A stretch of 64,000 nt of DNA from Pedobacter ginsengisoli (GCF_002736205.1 NZ_CP024091.1:186001-250000), one strand, 5' to 3'. Shown: positions 9,639-19,265, counted from the first letter of the stretch. The notes: a model not told the origin generated them from the letters alone. Numbers and translations are program-made.

Positions 9639-10664
9639 ATGAGTGCTGCAGATATAATCAAAGACATTAAAGCCAGAAAATTTAAACCCGTGTATTTATT
9701 GCATGGCGAAGAACCTTATTACATCGATCAGATCATCCATTACATGGAAAGTAATGTGTTGAATGATATGGAAAGAGGGTTTAATCAAACAGTTCTGTAT
9801 GGAAAAGATACAGATATGGCCACCATTATGAATGCTTCCAAGCGCTACCCTATGATGTCTGACTATCAGCTGATCATTGTAAAAGAAGCTCAGGATTTGA
9901 AATGGGCTAAGGAGACTGAGGGAAGTAGTAAAGAGGCTGAGTTTGTACTCAATTATTTTGAAAAACCGATGCCAACCACAATCCTGGTATTAGGTTATAA
10001 GTATGCTAATTTCGACAAGCGTAAGAAAATTTATAAAGCAATTGATAAGAGTGGTGCTATATTTCAATCAGAACTGGTAAGAGATTACAAATTGGCCGGC
10101 TGGATAGATGATCTTGTAAAAGAAAAAGGCTACAAAATTGCTCCTCAGGCATCAGCATTAATGGCAGAATATCTGGGTACTGATCTTTCCAAGATTGCTA
10201 ATGAAATAGAAAAACTGCTTTTAAATATAACTAAAGAAACAACAATTGATACTGACCTTGTTCAAAAAAATATAGGAATAAGTAAAGAGTATAATGTTTT
10301 TGAATTGCAGAAAGCCCTGGCGGTAAAGAATGTTTTAAAATGTAATCAGATCATCAACTATTTTGCTGATAACCCCAAAGCCAACCCAATGGTTATGGTT
10401 ATGGCCAATTTGAATTCATATTTTTCAAAGATCTTAAAGTATCATTACCTGCAGAATAAAGGCGATGCCGCTAAAGAACTAGGGGTAAACCCATATTTTA
10501 TTAAAGACTATGAGGCCGCTGCCCGTAGTTATAGCCTTAATAAAACTTTTGATATCATTAGCCTTTTAAGAGAATATGATTTAAAGAGCAAAGGGGTAGA
10601 CAGTACAGGCAATACTACCGATGGTGAATTGTTAAAAGAGTTGTTATTTAAGATGATCCACTAA
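9639..10664 (+). CDS. holA: DNA polymerase III delta subunit
   Basis: A 341-residue clamp-loader subunit that opens the sliding clamp in the replisome. The start reads MSAADIIKDIKARKFKPVYL followed by LLHGEEPYYIDQII, the hallmark of delta subunits. An AAA+-like fold and the C-terminal collar domain follow (KEYNVFELQKALAVKN). Length is normal. An upstream in-frame TTG at 9627 lies inside a -7 promoter box, so ATG 9639 is the better start. It is divergent from the HsdR_N-like gene. Confidence 0.93.
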   Translation: MSAADIIKDIKARKFKPVYLLHGEEPYYIDQIIHYMESNVLNDMERGFNQTVLYGKDTDMATIMNASKRYPMMSDYQLIIVKEAQDLKWAKETEGSSKEAEFVLNYFEKPMPTTILVLGYKYANFDKRKKIYKAIDKSGAIFQSELVRDYKLAGWIDDLVKEKGYKIAPQASALMAEYLGTDLSKIANEIEKLLLNITKETTIDTDLVQKNIGISKEYNVFELQKALAVKNVLKCNQIINYFADNPKANPMVMVMANLNSYFSKILKYHYLQNKGDAAKELGVNPYFIKDYEAAARSYSLNKTFDIISLLREYDLKSKGVDSTGNTTDGELLKELLFKMIH

Positions 10665-10830
10665 TCCCTTTTTTTGATAAAATTAGTTAATTTTATAACT
10701 CACATGTCAGAAGTCACTGATTTGTCATTACTTCAAAATGTTTGAAATGCGTAATAAATGCTTTGAATTGTGTAATGAATCTTTATGCTACCTGATGTAG
10801 ATTTGTCTTACTATAAAATGTAAATTAACT

Positions 10831-11877
10831 ATGATACAAGCCAAAGGTTATGCAGCACAAGATGCTGAAACAGATTTAGCCGCCTGGAGTTTTGAACGCA
10901 GGGAGGTTGGACCACATGATGTTCAGCTGGAAATATTATACTGTGGTGTTTGTCACTCTGATCTTCACCAGATAAAGAATGATTGGTTCCCGGGAGTATT
11001 CCCAATGGTGCCTGGACATGAAATTGTTGGAAGAGTAATTAAGGTGGGCGACCATGTAAAGAAATTTAAAAATGATGATCTTGCTGGTGTAGGATGTATG
11101 GTAGACTCGTGTCAGACTTGCGAAAATTGCAAGGAAGGGCTAGAGCAGTATTGCCTCGAAGGGAGCACACAAACTTATAATAATAAAGGTAGAGATGGCG
11201 TACCTACCTATGGTGGTTATTCCAATACTATTGTCGTTCGCGAGGAATTTGTACTCCATATTTCCGATAAATTGCCACTTGCAGCAACAGCGCCATTGCT
11301 TTGCGCAGGCATCACTACTTATTCGCCGCTGCGTCACTGGAAAGTTGGTAAAGGCCATAAGCTTGCAGTTTTAGGACTGGGAGGTTTAGGACACATGGGA
11401 GTGAAATTTGGTGTGGCCTTTGGTGCTGAAGTAACAGTTTTAAGTACATCAGCTTCAAAGGAAGAAGCTGCCAGAGCATTAGGAGCACATAATTTCGTTG
11501 TTACGTCTGATCCTGCACAGTTGGATGCTGTTAGAGGTTCATTCGATTTTATTCTGGATACTGTTTCTGCAGAGCACGATATGAATATGTACCTGTCATT
11601 GCTAAGAACAAATGGTGTACATATGTGTGTTGGGGTTCCATCTGAGCCATACTCAATTCATCCGTTTTCACTTTTGGGAGGCCGCAAAAGCGTTGCAGGT
11701 TCAGGCATAGGTGGTATACCTGAAACTCAGGAAATGCTTGATTTTTGCGCTGAGCACAATATCGTTTCAGATATTGAAATGATTGATATTAAAGATATAA
11801 CTGCTTCGTATGCAAGAATGCTTAAAGGCGATGTGCGTTACAGATTCGTAATTGACATGGCTACACTTGGTGGGTAA
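10831..11877 (+). CDS. Zinc-dependent NAD(P) alcohol dehydrogenase (YahK/CAD type)
   Basis: A 348-residue cytoplasmic medium-chain dehydrogenase/reductase that interconverts alcohols and aldehydes. Catalytic zinc ligands lie in CGVCHSD and GHEIVG. The structural zinc site is C-x2-C-x2-C-x7-C (CQTCENCKEGLEQYC). The cofactor-binding Rossmann motif is LGLGGLGHMG. The closest functional group is the cinnamyl alcohol/broad aldehyde reductases, so detoxification of aldehydes is likely. It stands alone: a TAGATTTG box at 10798-10805 lies 25 nt upstream of the ATG, and a strong terminator follows. Confidence 0.93.
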   Translation: MIQAKGYAAQDAETDLAAWSFERREVGPHDVQLEILYCGVCHSDLHQIKNDWFPGVFPMVPGHEIVGRVIKVGDHVKKFKNDDLAGVGCMVDSCQTCENCKEGLEQYCLEGSTQTYNNKGRDGVPTYGGYSNTIVVREEFVLHISDKLPLAATAPLLCAGITTYSPLRHWKVGKGHKLAVLGLGGLGHMGVKFGVAFGAEVTVLSTSASKEEAARALGAHNFVVTSDPAQLDAVRGSFDFILDTVSAEHDMNMYLSLLRTNGVHMCVGVPSEPYSIHPFSLLGGRKSVAGSGIGGIPETQEMLDFCAEHNIVSDIEMIDIKDITASYARMLKGDVRYRFVIDMATLGG

Positions 11878-11897
11878 TATTTTGCCTGACCTTTTTC

Positions 11898-11940
11898 AAA
11901 CCCGCATTTAAATATATTTAAATGCGGGTTTTTATTTTTC
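11898..11940. terminator. Strong palindromic terminator after the alcohol dehydrogenase
   Basis: Positions 11898-11931 form a perfect 34-bp palindrome: 17-nt arms starting AAACCCGCATTTAAATA with no spacer. A T-rich run follows. The GC-containing base of the stem plus the U tract is typical of intrinsic termination. Confidence 0.85.
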
Positions 11941-12143
11941 CTTAAAATTAACCTTACAGGAAAATCACCTTTTAGTAGCATAGTCTTGATAATGACCGAT
12001 AAACAAGTATTTGCTTAATGAAATTTACTTTATCAAAAATAAATACAAGACAAATTTGATAGTATTAATAATTAGAATGATTATTAATGAATAAAATGAA
12101 CAATAAGTAAAAAAATATCTATTTTTATCATAATCCTTATTAT

Positions 12144-15100
12144 ATGATAAAACGGTTACTTTTACTGACGCTTATTTTATTTTTTTATCATATTTCTATA
12201 GCATTTTCTCAAATTACTATAGATCAGGTTGCACCCGGGCCTTATGCCCCCGGATCAAGTATAGCAGCAACTTTTACCATAGGTGCGGGGTGCATGGATA
12301 AAGCGACTAATAAGTTTGAGCTTTATTTATCAGATGCCGCAGGGAATTTTGTTTCAACTGCCCCTATTGGTTCTTATACTGGTTTTTATACTACCTTCGT
12401 CAACGGAATAATCCCTCAGGGAACACCAGCTGGAACTGGATACAGACTAAGAGTAAAATCGACTAATCCGGTGTTTATGGCTGATAGTGGGCCTTTTACA
12501 ATTGGAGCAGCTACAGTGGTTACTGCAAAGCTTTCATCTGCTTCTACACTCAGTACAAATCCTTTAACTTTTGGTTCTTGTGAAACAGATATTAACCAGG
12601 GGGAAACGGTATTTAGTTTTACAAATAAGTCGACTATTGGAAATACTGTAGTAACATTAAAAGATGAACTTAATGGAGGTACTCCCACAACTATAAGTTT
12701 TACTTCAGCAGATGAGTTAAAAACGTACACTGCAAAGCTAACGCATTATACAATGTTTGTTAAAACCACGGCAGCAGATGGCTCTGTAGGCACTCAAGCT
12801 TATTTTCTAATTAACAATTTGGCTGTTACGGCATTTACTACAACAAGTGGAAATACTGTCTGTTTCCCAATAGGTACTTTTGATTATTTAGTTAATTTAG
12901 ACAGAGATGGGGGAATAAAGGACAATTTTCCCGGGAACATTTATCATATTGATTGGGGTGATGGCAATAGCAATGATTATAGCTATTGCGACATACTGAA
13001 CCTTGCAGGAAAGGTTTCCCATACCTTTACAAAGTCGTCTTGTGGACTGACATATACCTCTGGGAATCAAACAACTTATAATGCGTTTGGGATCAATGTT
13101 GGCGTAGTTAGCCCATTTTGTGGCAAGATAGGTTCCCCTTTATCTACCGCAGCACGAGTGGTTTCCAGGCCTAAAAATATGATCGATGGGCCAGCTGTCG
13201 CCTGTTTAGGAAATGTAACCTTTAATAACATCTCAATTCCAGGTGAGCGGGCTAATACTAATGATCCACGCTGTGCACAAAATTCACTTCTTTATACCTG
13301 GGCTGTTGATGGTGAGGATGTTGCATCTAACAAACCATTGTCGTTTAATTTGGTTCACAATTTTACAACAAAGGGACAGCATACGATCAGGCTAACTTCA
13401 ATTAATGTTGGTGGGACTTGTCAGGCAGATCCGGTAGAGTTTACTATCTGTGTTCAAGATCCGCCTAAGCCAAGCTTTACCTTGCCAAGCAATACGATTT
13501 GTTTAACTACAGGTACGCTTACACCAAACAGCAGTTCTACTATATTAGATAATACTTGTTCAGCTGCTGTTCCGATATATACCTGGGTGGTAACACCTGC
13601 GGCAGGTGTTACCTACATGTCAGGGACAAACTCGCATAGTCCAAATCCTCAATTTAAATTTACTAGGGCTGGCATTTACAATATTCATTTGGAAATAGCA
13701 TCAGGAACCTGTTCAGTGGCCACTGCTAATCAGCGTGTAGTAGTAAATGCTGAACCAACTATTACAATGTCTCCTGATATTACATTATGCAGTACCGGAC
13801 CACAGACCTTTGGTCCAGATGAAATCAGTACAAAAACTACGGCTAATGGAACGGCAGATGAAGTGGATGGTACTTATTTCTGGACTGTCACAGGAGGGAA
13901 TTATAACTTTGTAGCCCCATTTAATGCTGCCTCAAAATATCCAGTCATTAATTTCACAGAATACGGAAAGGAATATACAATCACATTTGTTCACAAAAAC
14001 AGTTGTAATCCTATTGGGGTTACAGGAACACAGAAAATTATCCTTTCACAAGCGCCCCTAGTAGATATCATTCCAGGATCCAATTCCATTTGCAATACCG
14101 CGACTGTTAGTTTAACAGGAACCATTAATCCGGATCGGAGTTCTTTTGCCTGGGATAACGGCGTGAACAGTACGGGGTTTTCAGCTCCAAACAGTTTAAC
14201 CACTACTTATACACCTACAATGGCAGAGCGTGCGGCAGGTTTGGCTAAAATCTATTTAAGAGTAAACACAGGTCTTGCTGGAGACTGTGCAGTTGTATTT
14301 AAAGAAGTTGACATTACTATTTTCCCAGAGAACAAATTATCAAATACAAATAATGCAAAAGCCATCTGTACAGGAACTTCGGTTGATTTTACATCAACTT
14401 CAGAAGTATCCGGTACAACCTTTAGCTGGACTGCCACCAATGCCGATGGAAATGCTGCGGGGGGAAGTTACTCTGCTACAGGAAGTGGACCTATTATAAA
14501 TGACATCATAACTAATACAAGTTCAACAGCAAACGCCACTGTGGTCTACACCATTACCCCTGCAGCAAATGGTTGTCCGGGCACACCTTTTACGCTTACT
14601 GTAACCGTTATTCCTAAACCAATATTGACAGCCACAGCAGCCAAGCCCATTATCTGTAGCGGAGATCAGGCAGGGATTAATTTAACCTCTAACCTTGCTG
14701 CTCCCACAGTAACTTATTATACCTGGACCAGAACACCAGCGGCGGGTATAAGCGGTAATCCAGATCAAACTACTCCAGTGGCAGTAACGTCAATTAACGA
14801 AATTCTTACCAGTACAGCAACCACCAATATAGTTGTAACTTATACAATTACACCTCAATTACTGAACGGATGCCCTGGAGAACCCGTGCAAGTATCTGTT
14901 ACCGTACGACCTCCGGTAACAGGAAATACCGTGACCGGAGAGCAGGCAATTTGCAGGGAATCTATGCCGACGCAATTGCTAGGTTCTGTGCCCATTGGTG
15001 GAGATGGCATCTATTTTTATCAGTGGCAATCAAGCCTAGATGGAAATACATGGACAGATATTTCAAATGCAAATGCTCAGAATTACCAGCCGGGAGTTCT

Positions 15101-17093
15101 TACTGAAACTACTTATTACAGACGCGGCATAAGTACCTCAGCATGCAGCGGCACAATACAAAGCCTTAGCGCAGCTGTTAAGGTCACCATCAACCCAAAT
15201 GCAAAAGCAGAGTATACGTATGGCAATACATTAAGTTCCTGCGCACCGTTTGCTTTGCCCATTACCGCAGTGCTTTATCCGGATAGAAATGATACCTATA
15301 CCTGGATAATCAATGCAAATGGAAACATTACTCAATCTACCGGACCAGTATTTCCAGGATATACCATTCAAAACCCAAATGAACGTGTTATCGTAAAACT
15401 TGTGGTTACAAGTAGTTTGGGGTGTGAGAGTAGCGAATTTAGCCAGGAATTCACCACGATACAAAAAAATGTCCCTTCCTTCACTCCGGTGACTACAGTA
15501 AATTGCGGGCCAACACCAGTTACCTTTGTGAATACCTCTATACAGAATGGTGATACATCCTTTAAATGGGATTTTGGCAATGGCCAAACTTCTAACCTTG
15601 TTACACCTGCTGCCGTTACTTTTAATCCTAGTCCTTCAGGAAAAGATACAACCTACGTAGTAACCTTGTATGCTATTACACCTTGCGGCGCTGACTCTAT
15701 AAAAGGGACTGTATTGATAAAATCGGAGCCTAAACCTGTATTCTCGCCCAGCGAAACTTCAGTATGTTCACCAGCGCTGATCACGTTTACAAATAATTCG
15801 CCCCTGCAATCAGGTACCCGATATTCATTTGACTTTGGTGATGGATCTCCAATCCTTGTAACAAACGCCAGGTCAAGTGTAACACATGTTTACCGAGCAA
15901 CTACAACCACACTGCGTTTCAATGCCATTATGACGGCAGTAAATTCATGTGGTACCAAATCTACTGTACCTTATATTATAGAAGTGAGGCCTAATAATGT
16001 CAATGCTGAACTTGTGGTTAGTGGGAATCAAAAAAGAGGATGTGCGCCTTTTAAAGTAACCTTCGACAACAATTCTACAGGTGCTGATCAATTTAGTGTA
16101 GACTTTAATGACGGCACCCAACCAAGGCAATCTATCCTATCACCAGAAAGATTTGATTACACCTTTACAAGGCCGGGTATTTACAAAGTGATGCTGATAG
16201 CAACAAGCCATAATTGTGCAAGAGATACTACCTATGAAGAGATTGAAGTGCTGGCTCAACCGATACCAACATTTGAGGCCGACATTACCCAAGGTTGTCC
16301 GGGGCTGCAGGTTCAATTTAAAAATACCACACAGGATACAAATATTACAGGCTTTATATGGGATTTTGGAGATGGGACACCAACATTTACCGGAGTTGAA
16401 CCACCTGTACATACTTATACCGGAGATCAGGAATATTATACCGTAACGCTTACAGCAAGCAATTCGCTTGGTTGTTCAAATACTGAGGTAAAAGTGCAAT
16501 ATATTCATATAATGCCTCCGCCTTTAGCACTTTTTGATGTTGATCCTTCCATTCAGATCAGTATCCCTAATTATACCTTCAAATTTATCGATCAAAGTCA
16601 AAACAATCCTGATCAATGGATTTGGGATTTTGGAGATGGCTCAGGGTCATCCGAAAGGTACCCGTCACATACCTATGCTGATACAGGAACATATAAAGTA
16701 ACTTTAAAAGTGATCAATCAAAATGGTTGTTTCACCACTTCAGTTAAGAATGTAAGAATTAACGGTGTACCCGGATATCTGTTTGTGCCAAATTCCTTTA
16801 TACCTGGCAGCCAAAGCACTGAACTTAGGCAGTTTAAAGCTAAAGGGTCAGGCATTAAATCTTGGAGGATGTCGGTTTTTAACAAATGGGGACAACTCAT
16901 ATGGGAGACAACCAAACTTGAAGATGGGCATCCTCAGGAAGGTTGGGACGGAACATATCGCAATGCAGAACTGCCTCAGTCTGTTTATTATTGGAAAATT
17001 GATGTCGAATTCATTAATGGATCACAATGGAAAGGGATGGCATATGATAATAGTGCACCAAAACGTACAGGTCCAATACATTTAATCAGATAA
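12144..17093 (+). CDS. Giant PKD-repeat surface protein with T9SS type B C-terminus (SprB-like)
   Basis: A 1649-residue protein exported by a Sec signal (ending about IAFSQ) and then probably by T9SS to the cell surface. It has many Ig-like/PKD repeats. The last five carry clear WDFG(N/D)G-type motifs (FKWDFGNGQ, YSFDFGDGS, FSVDFNDGT, FIWDFGDGT, WIWDFGDGS, about nt 15565-16640). The final ~90 residues are a gliding-motility-associated CHU_C domain (PNSFIPGS, then VFNKWGQLIWET, GWDGTYRN, YYWKIDVEF), the signal used by SprB-like adhesins. A PorP/SprF partner begins 1 bp after the stop. The function is probably adhesion or gliding; the ligand is unknown. Cysteines recur through the repeats. Confidence 0.9.
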   Translation: MIKRLLLLTLILFFYHISIAFSQITIDQVAPGPYAPGSSIAATFTIGAGCMDKATNKFELYLSDAAGNFVSTAPIGSYTGFYTTFVNGIIPQGTPAGTGYRLRVKSTNPVFMADSGPFTIGAATVVTAKLSSASTLSTNPLTFGSCETDINQGETVFSFTNKSTIGNTVVTLKDELNGGTPTTISFTSADELKTYTAKLTHYTMFVKTTAADGSVGTQAYFLINNLAVTAFTTTSGNTVCFPIGTFDYLVNLDRDGGIKDNFPGNIYHIDWGDGNSNDYSYCDILNLAGKVSHTFTKSSCGLTYTSGNQTTYNAFGINVGVVSPFCGKIGSPLSTAARVVSRPKNMIDGPAVACLGNVTFNNISIPGERANTNDPRCAQNSLLYTWAVDGEDVASNKPLSFNLVHNFTTKGQHTIRLTSINVGGTCQADPVEFTICVQDPPKPSFTLPSNTICLTTGTLTPNSSSTILDNTCSAAVPIYTWVVTPAAGVTYMSGTNSHSPNPQFKFTRAGIYNIHLEIASGTCSVATANQRVVVNAEPTITMSPDITLCSTGPQTFGPDEISTKTTANGTADEVDGTYFWTVTGGNYNFVAPFNAASKYPVINFTEYGKEYTITFVHKNSCNPIGVTGTQKIILSQAPLVDIIPGSNSICNTATVSLTGTINPDRSSFAWDNGVNSTGFSAPNSLTTTYTPTMAERAAGLAKIYLRVNTGLAGDCAVVFKEVDITIFPENKLSNTNNAKAICTGTSVDFTSTSEVSGTTFSWTATNADGNAAGGSYSATGSGPIINDIITNTSSTANATVVYTITPAANGCPGTPFTLTVTVIPKPILTATAAKPIICSGDQAGINLTSNLAAPTVTYYTWTRTPAAGISGNPDQTTPVAVTSINEILTSTATTNIVVTYTITPQLLNGCPGEPVQVSVTVRPPVTGNTVTGEQAICRESMPTQLLGSVPIGGDGIYFYQWQSSLDGNTWTDISNANAQNYQPGVLTETTYYRRGISTSACSGTIQSLSAAVKVTINPNAKAEYTYGNTLSSCAPFALPITAVLYPDRNDTYTWIINANGNITQSTGPVFPGYTIQNPNERVIVKLVVTSSLGCESSEFSQEFTTIQKNVPSFTPVTTVNCGPTPVTFVNTSIQNGDTSFKWDFGNGQTSNLVTPAAVTFNPSPSGKDTTYVVTLYAITPCGADSIKGTVLIKSEPKPVFSPSETSVCSPALITFTNNSPLQSGTRYSFDFGDGSPILVTNARSSVTHVYRATTTTLRFNAIMTAVNSCGTKSTVPYIIEVRPNNVNAELVVSGNQKRGCAPFKVTFDNNSTGADQFSVDFNDGTQPRQSILSPERFDYTFTRPGIYKVMLIATSHNCARDTTYEEIEVLAQPIPTFEADITQGCPGLQVQFKNTTQDTNITGFIWDFGDGTPTFTGVEPPVHTYTGDQEYYTVTLTASNSLGCSNTEVKVQYIHIMPPPLALFDVDPSIQISIPNYTFKFIDQSQNNPDQWIWDFGDGSGSSERYPSHTYADTGTYKVTLKVINQNGCFTTSVKNVRINGVPGYLFVPNSFIPGSQSTELRQFKAKGSGIKSWRMSVFNKWGQLIWETTKLEDGHPQEGWDGTYRNAELPQSVYYWKIDVEFINGSQWKGMAYDNSAPKRTGPIHLIR

Positions 17094-17094
17094 T

Positions 17095-18123
17095 ATGGCA
17101 AAGACATTAAAAATTCTATTGATTTTGCTAACCACAGTGGGTCTAGGCTTTGCTTCTGCGCAAGACCATATTTATTCACAGTTTTTTAACCAGCCTATAT
17201 ATCTAAACCCTTCTTTAACAGGTCAGTTTGAAGGGGATATCAGAATGAACCTTATATATAGAAATCAATGGTCTGGCTTAAGCGGAGATCTATCGTATAT
17301 TTCAGCTTCTGCCGATTTAAATATTGCTAAATTCCCAGGTGGAGTAGGGTTGATTTTTAACCGTTCAAGTGAGGGTACAGCATATTTAGTTAAAAATAAT
17401 GCAGCAGCTACCTATTCCTATAGTGTTGGGGGCGATGATTTTGTATTGTCGTTTGGTATCCAGGCTGGTTTTACCAATAGAAATATAGACTGGAGTAAAT
17501 TGGTTTTTTCTGATCAGATAGATCCTCGCTTAGGGTATATTCCTGGTAGTATCTCTGCTGCAAATCCACCAGACATCTCCAATAAATTTTTCTTTGATGC
17601 GGCAACAGGTGTAAATCTTGTTTATCGTAATTTTATGCTAGGAACAGCTTTGCATCATATTAACAGGCCCGACGAATCCTTTAGCGGAACACAGGCCAAG
17701 CTTCCAATGAGAATTACCGTAAACGCAAGTTTTAAGATTCCGCTGACTCCATATTTTGATTATAATCAAGACGAAGGGGCTTCTCTTATACCCTCTGTAG
17801 TTTATTACAGACAAGCAAGTAATAGCAATATAAGTGTGGGAGCTCAATTTAAATATAAGAGTTTAAATACGGGGCTTTGGTATCGTACCGGACCACAGAA
17901 TGGACCCGATGCAATTGTTCTCTCCCTGATTTTTGATCTTTTTAAAGGCAAGCGTAATGGAGAAAAATTAAGGCTGGGTATAAGCCACGACGCAACAACC
18001 TCAAAAATTAATTATACCAATACAAGTGGCACCACCGAAGCAAGTATTGGATATGAAAAATACTTTCCAAATAGTTCTGGTTATAATCGTTTTAACGGGT
18101 TAAGGTGTTATGACTTCTTTTAG
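17095..18123 (+). CDS. PorP/SprF family outer-membrane protein
   Basis: A 342-residue outer-membrane beta-barrel of the type IX secretion system. A signal peptide ends at FASAQ, followed by the family signature DHIYSQFFNQPIYLNPSLTG and IYRNQWSGL. In Flavobacterium, SprF is needed to place the SprB adhesin on the surface. SprF-like genes commonly sit directly downstream of a type B CTD protein. Here the ATG begins 1 bp after the giant protein stops, so the pair is translationally linked and probably functions together. Confidence 0.93.
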   Translation: MAKTLKILLILLTTVGLGFASAQDHIYSQFFNQPIYLNPSLTGQFEGDIRMNLIYRNQWSGLSGDLSYISASADLNIAKFPGGVGLIFNRSSEGTAYLVKNNAAATYSYSVGGDDFVLSFGIQAGFTNRNIDWSKLVFSDQIDPRLGYIPGSISAANPPDISNKFFFDAATGVNLVYRNFMLGTALHHINRPDESFSGTQAKLPMRITVNASFKIPLTPYFDYNQDEGASLIPSVVYYRQASNSNISVGAQFKYKSLNTGLWYRTGPQNGPDAIVLSLIFDLFKGKRNGEKLRLGISHDATTSKINYTNTSGTTEASIGYEKYFPNSSGYNRFNGLRCYDFF

Positions 18124-18215
18124 ATCAACTATGGGTTTAAATAATAGAAATAAAAAGCATAATTTTGCCAACGGTTTTGTCGGTGCCGACACTAAAAACC
18201 TACTTTAATTAAAGA

Positions 18216-18236
18216 AAACAAATGAATCATTGGTTA
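18216..18236 (+). repeat. Left copy of 21-bp direct repeat (candidate attL)
   Basis: Identical over 21 bp to 20594-20614; the core reads AATGAATCATTGGTTA. Weaker similarity extends about 20 bp leftwards (ACTAAAAACC and ACTTTAA blocks occur before both copies). The stop codon of the SMI1/KNR4 gene (18234-18236, minus strand) lies in the last three bases. Confidence 0.75.
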
Positions 18237-18641
18237 CTCTTTGTTATAGAGATATTCAAGAAATTCTAGAAAATTGTTACCACAAAAATCTATATAATCT
18301 GTTTCGAAATTGGACATTAGGCCGAATGAATGAAATGTTCTATTGAATTTATGAAATGCATACCCAGTATCAGCGGCATCTTTACCAAACAAAAACAAAT
18401 CAGGGATTTGCTCCATTAGTAGATTATAATCTTCATTAAGTGAAATTAATTCACTAAGTGAAAATAATTGAAGCCAGCTACCGGCTCCAATTTCTCCTTC
18501 GCCACCATCATGCTCTCTCATAATTTCAATGTAATCTCCGGGGAGATCAAACTCTAAATTAAGTTTTAGACTCACTAAATGTTCCTCATTTTTAGTGTTC
18601 CAATAGAAATATTTAAAATATTTTTCAAATTCTTGTCTCAT
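18234..18641 (-). CDS. SMI1/KNR4 family protein, probable toxin-immunity protein
   Basis: A 135-residue acidic cytoplasmic protein. The pattern LNLEFDLPGDYIEIMREHDGGEGEIG followed by LQLFSLSELISLNEDY and FLFGKDAADTGYAF is characteristic of the SMI1/KNR4 superfamily. Many members neutralise nuclease effectors of contact-dependent or T6SS/Rhs-type toxins. The remnant of a probable HNH-type toxin tail ends 2 bp before its ATG, the classical toxin-then-immunity order. Its stop codon is formed by the island's left repeat, so the native C-terminus might have been slightly trimmed or extended on insertion. It is intact as an ORF. Confidence 0.75.
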   Translation of the reverse strand: MRQEFEKYFKYFYWNTKNEEHLVSLKLNLEFDLPGDYIEIMREHDGGEGEIGAGSWLQLFSLSELISLNEDYNLLMEQIPDLFLFGKDAADTGYAFHKFNRTFHSFGLMSNFETDYIDFCGNNFLEFLEYLYNKE

Positions 18642-18643
18642 AA

Positions 18644-18772
18644 TTATGTATTGAAATTCATTACTTTATTCTAAAATGGAGTCACTTGTTGTCTATGAAA
18701 ACTTCCATCCAAAAATATCTGATTGTTTATATTAACAGGGCTGCCTCCAAATTTAATTGGAACTACAATATT
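18644..18772 (-). pseudogene. C-terminal remnant of an HNH-type polymorphic toxin
   Basis: This 43-codon minus-strand stretch reads NIVVPIKFGGSPVNINNQ, IFLDGSFHRQQVTPF, then TAG (18673-18671), then NKVMNFNT and TAA. The pattern P-x-x-x-GGS-x4-N-x2-x-L-x4-H-x4-T-x-x-W resembles the second half of HNH/treble-clef nuclease toxins. In those the next residue is usually Trp, so the TAG looks like a TGG nonsense mutation. A TAA lies directly upstream in the same frame and no start or N-terminal half is visible. The final TAA is 2 bp from the immunity gene ATG. The family call is by pattern only. Confidence 0.55.
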
Positions 18773-18845
18773 TTAATCCTTATTCCTGTAATAGATAATG
18801 ATTGCACCAACGATAAAGAATGGTAAGAATTAAAGGTATTGAATT

Positions 18846-19103
18846 TTAATAATTGCTTGCTGGTTGCCTAATTACGTTTCTTACGGTATATATTAAATCC
18901 TTCACAATATCTCCAAATCTACTTGAAGTCCCATTGTACTCAAAGGTGTGGTAAAGTTCCTTTACAGGATCGTAAATGGTAAATAACAGTGGGTTCTTTT
19001 TTGGTTGATGATAAGCATTGTATCCATCAAGTGGCTGATATCCTACTAGATATTTAGGTTTAGATTTTGATCGTTTAACAAACTTAAAGTTGTGAATATA
19101 CAT
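18846..19103 (-). CDS. Hypothetical protein, island cargo
   Basis: An 85-residue basic protein with no recognised domain. It starts MYIHNFKFVKRSKSKPKYL and has an aromatic-rich centre (YNAYHQPKKNPLLFTIYD). There is no signal peptide or membrane segment. It lies upstream of the toxin remnant on the same strand, separated by about 70 bp. A 19-bp palindrome sits 20 bp before the ATG. It could be a small accessory or immunity protein, or a remnant of a longer gene. Coding status is moderately supported by length and by lack of a competing frame. Confidence 0.4.
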   Translation of the reverse strand: MYIHNFKFVKRSKSKPKYLVGYQPLDGYNAYHQPKKNPLLFTIYDPVKELYHTFEYNGTSSRFGDIVKDLIYTVRNVIRQPASNY

Positions 19104-19122
19104 AAGGCTCTGCTAATTGACT

Positions 19123-19141
19123 ATTATGTAAATTACATAAT
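19123..19141. promoter_or_regulatory. 19-bp palindrome in the island's divergent intergenic region
   Basis: ATTATGTAA-A-TTACATAAT is a perfect palindrome with a one-base centre. It lies between the minus-strand gene ending its 5' side at 19103 and the plus-strand gene starting at 19266. This is a plausible operator for a dimeric regulator; no regulator gene remains in the island. Confidence 0.35.
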
Positions 19142-19265
19142 CTTAATAAAAAGTCAAAAGGCTGGGATGTGATTAAGACATTGAGAGTTGAAAAATTTCA
19201 AGTGCTTTTTATCATTGGGACGATTAGATATTCTTATATTACAAGTCAATTAACTCTCGTAACAT

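Noticed and set aside
18773..18829. Hydrophobic 18-residue stretch upstream of the toxin remnant in the same frame
   Set aside because: It is bounded by stop codons and too short to assign; it may be chance or a separate fragment, so it was not added to the toxin call.
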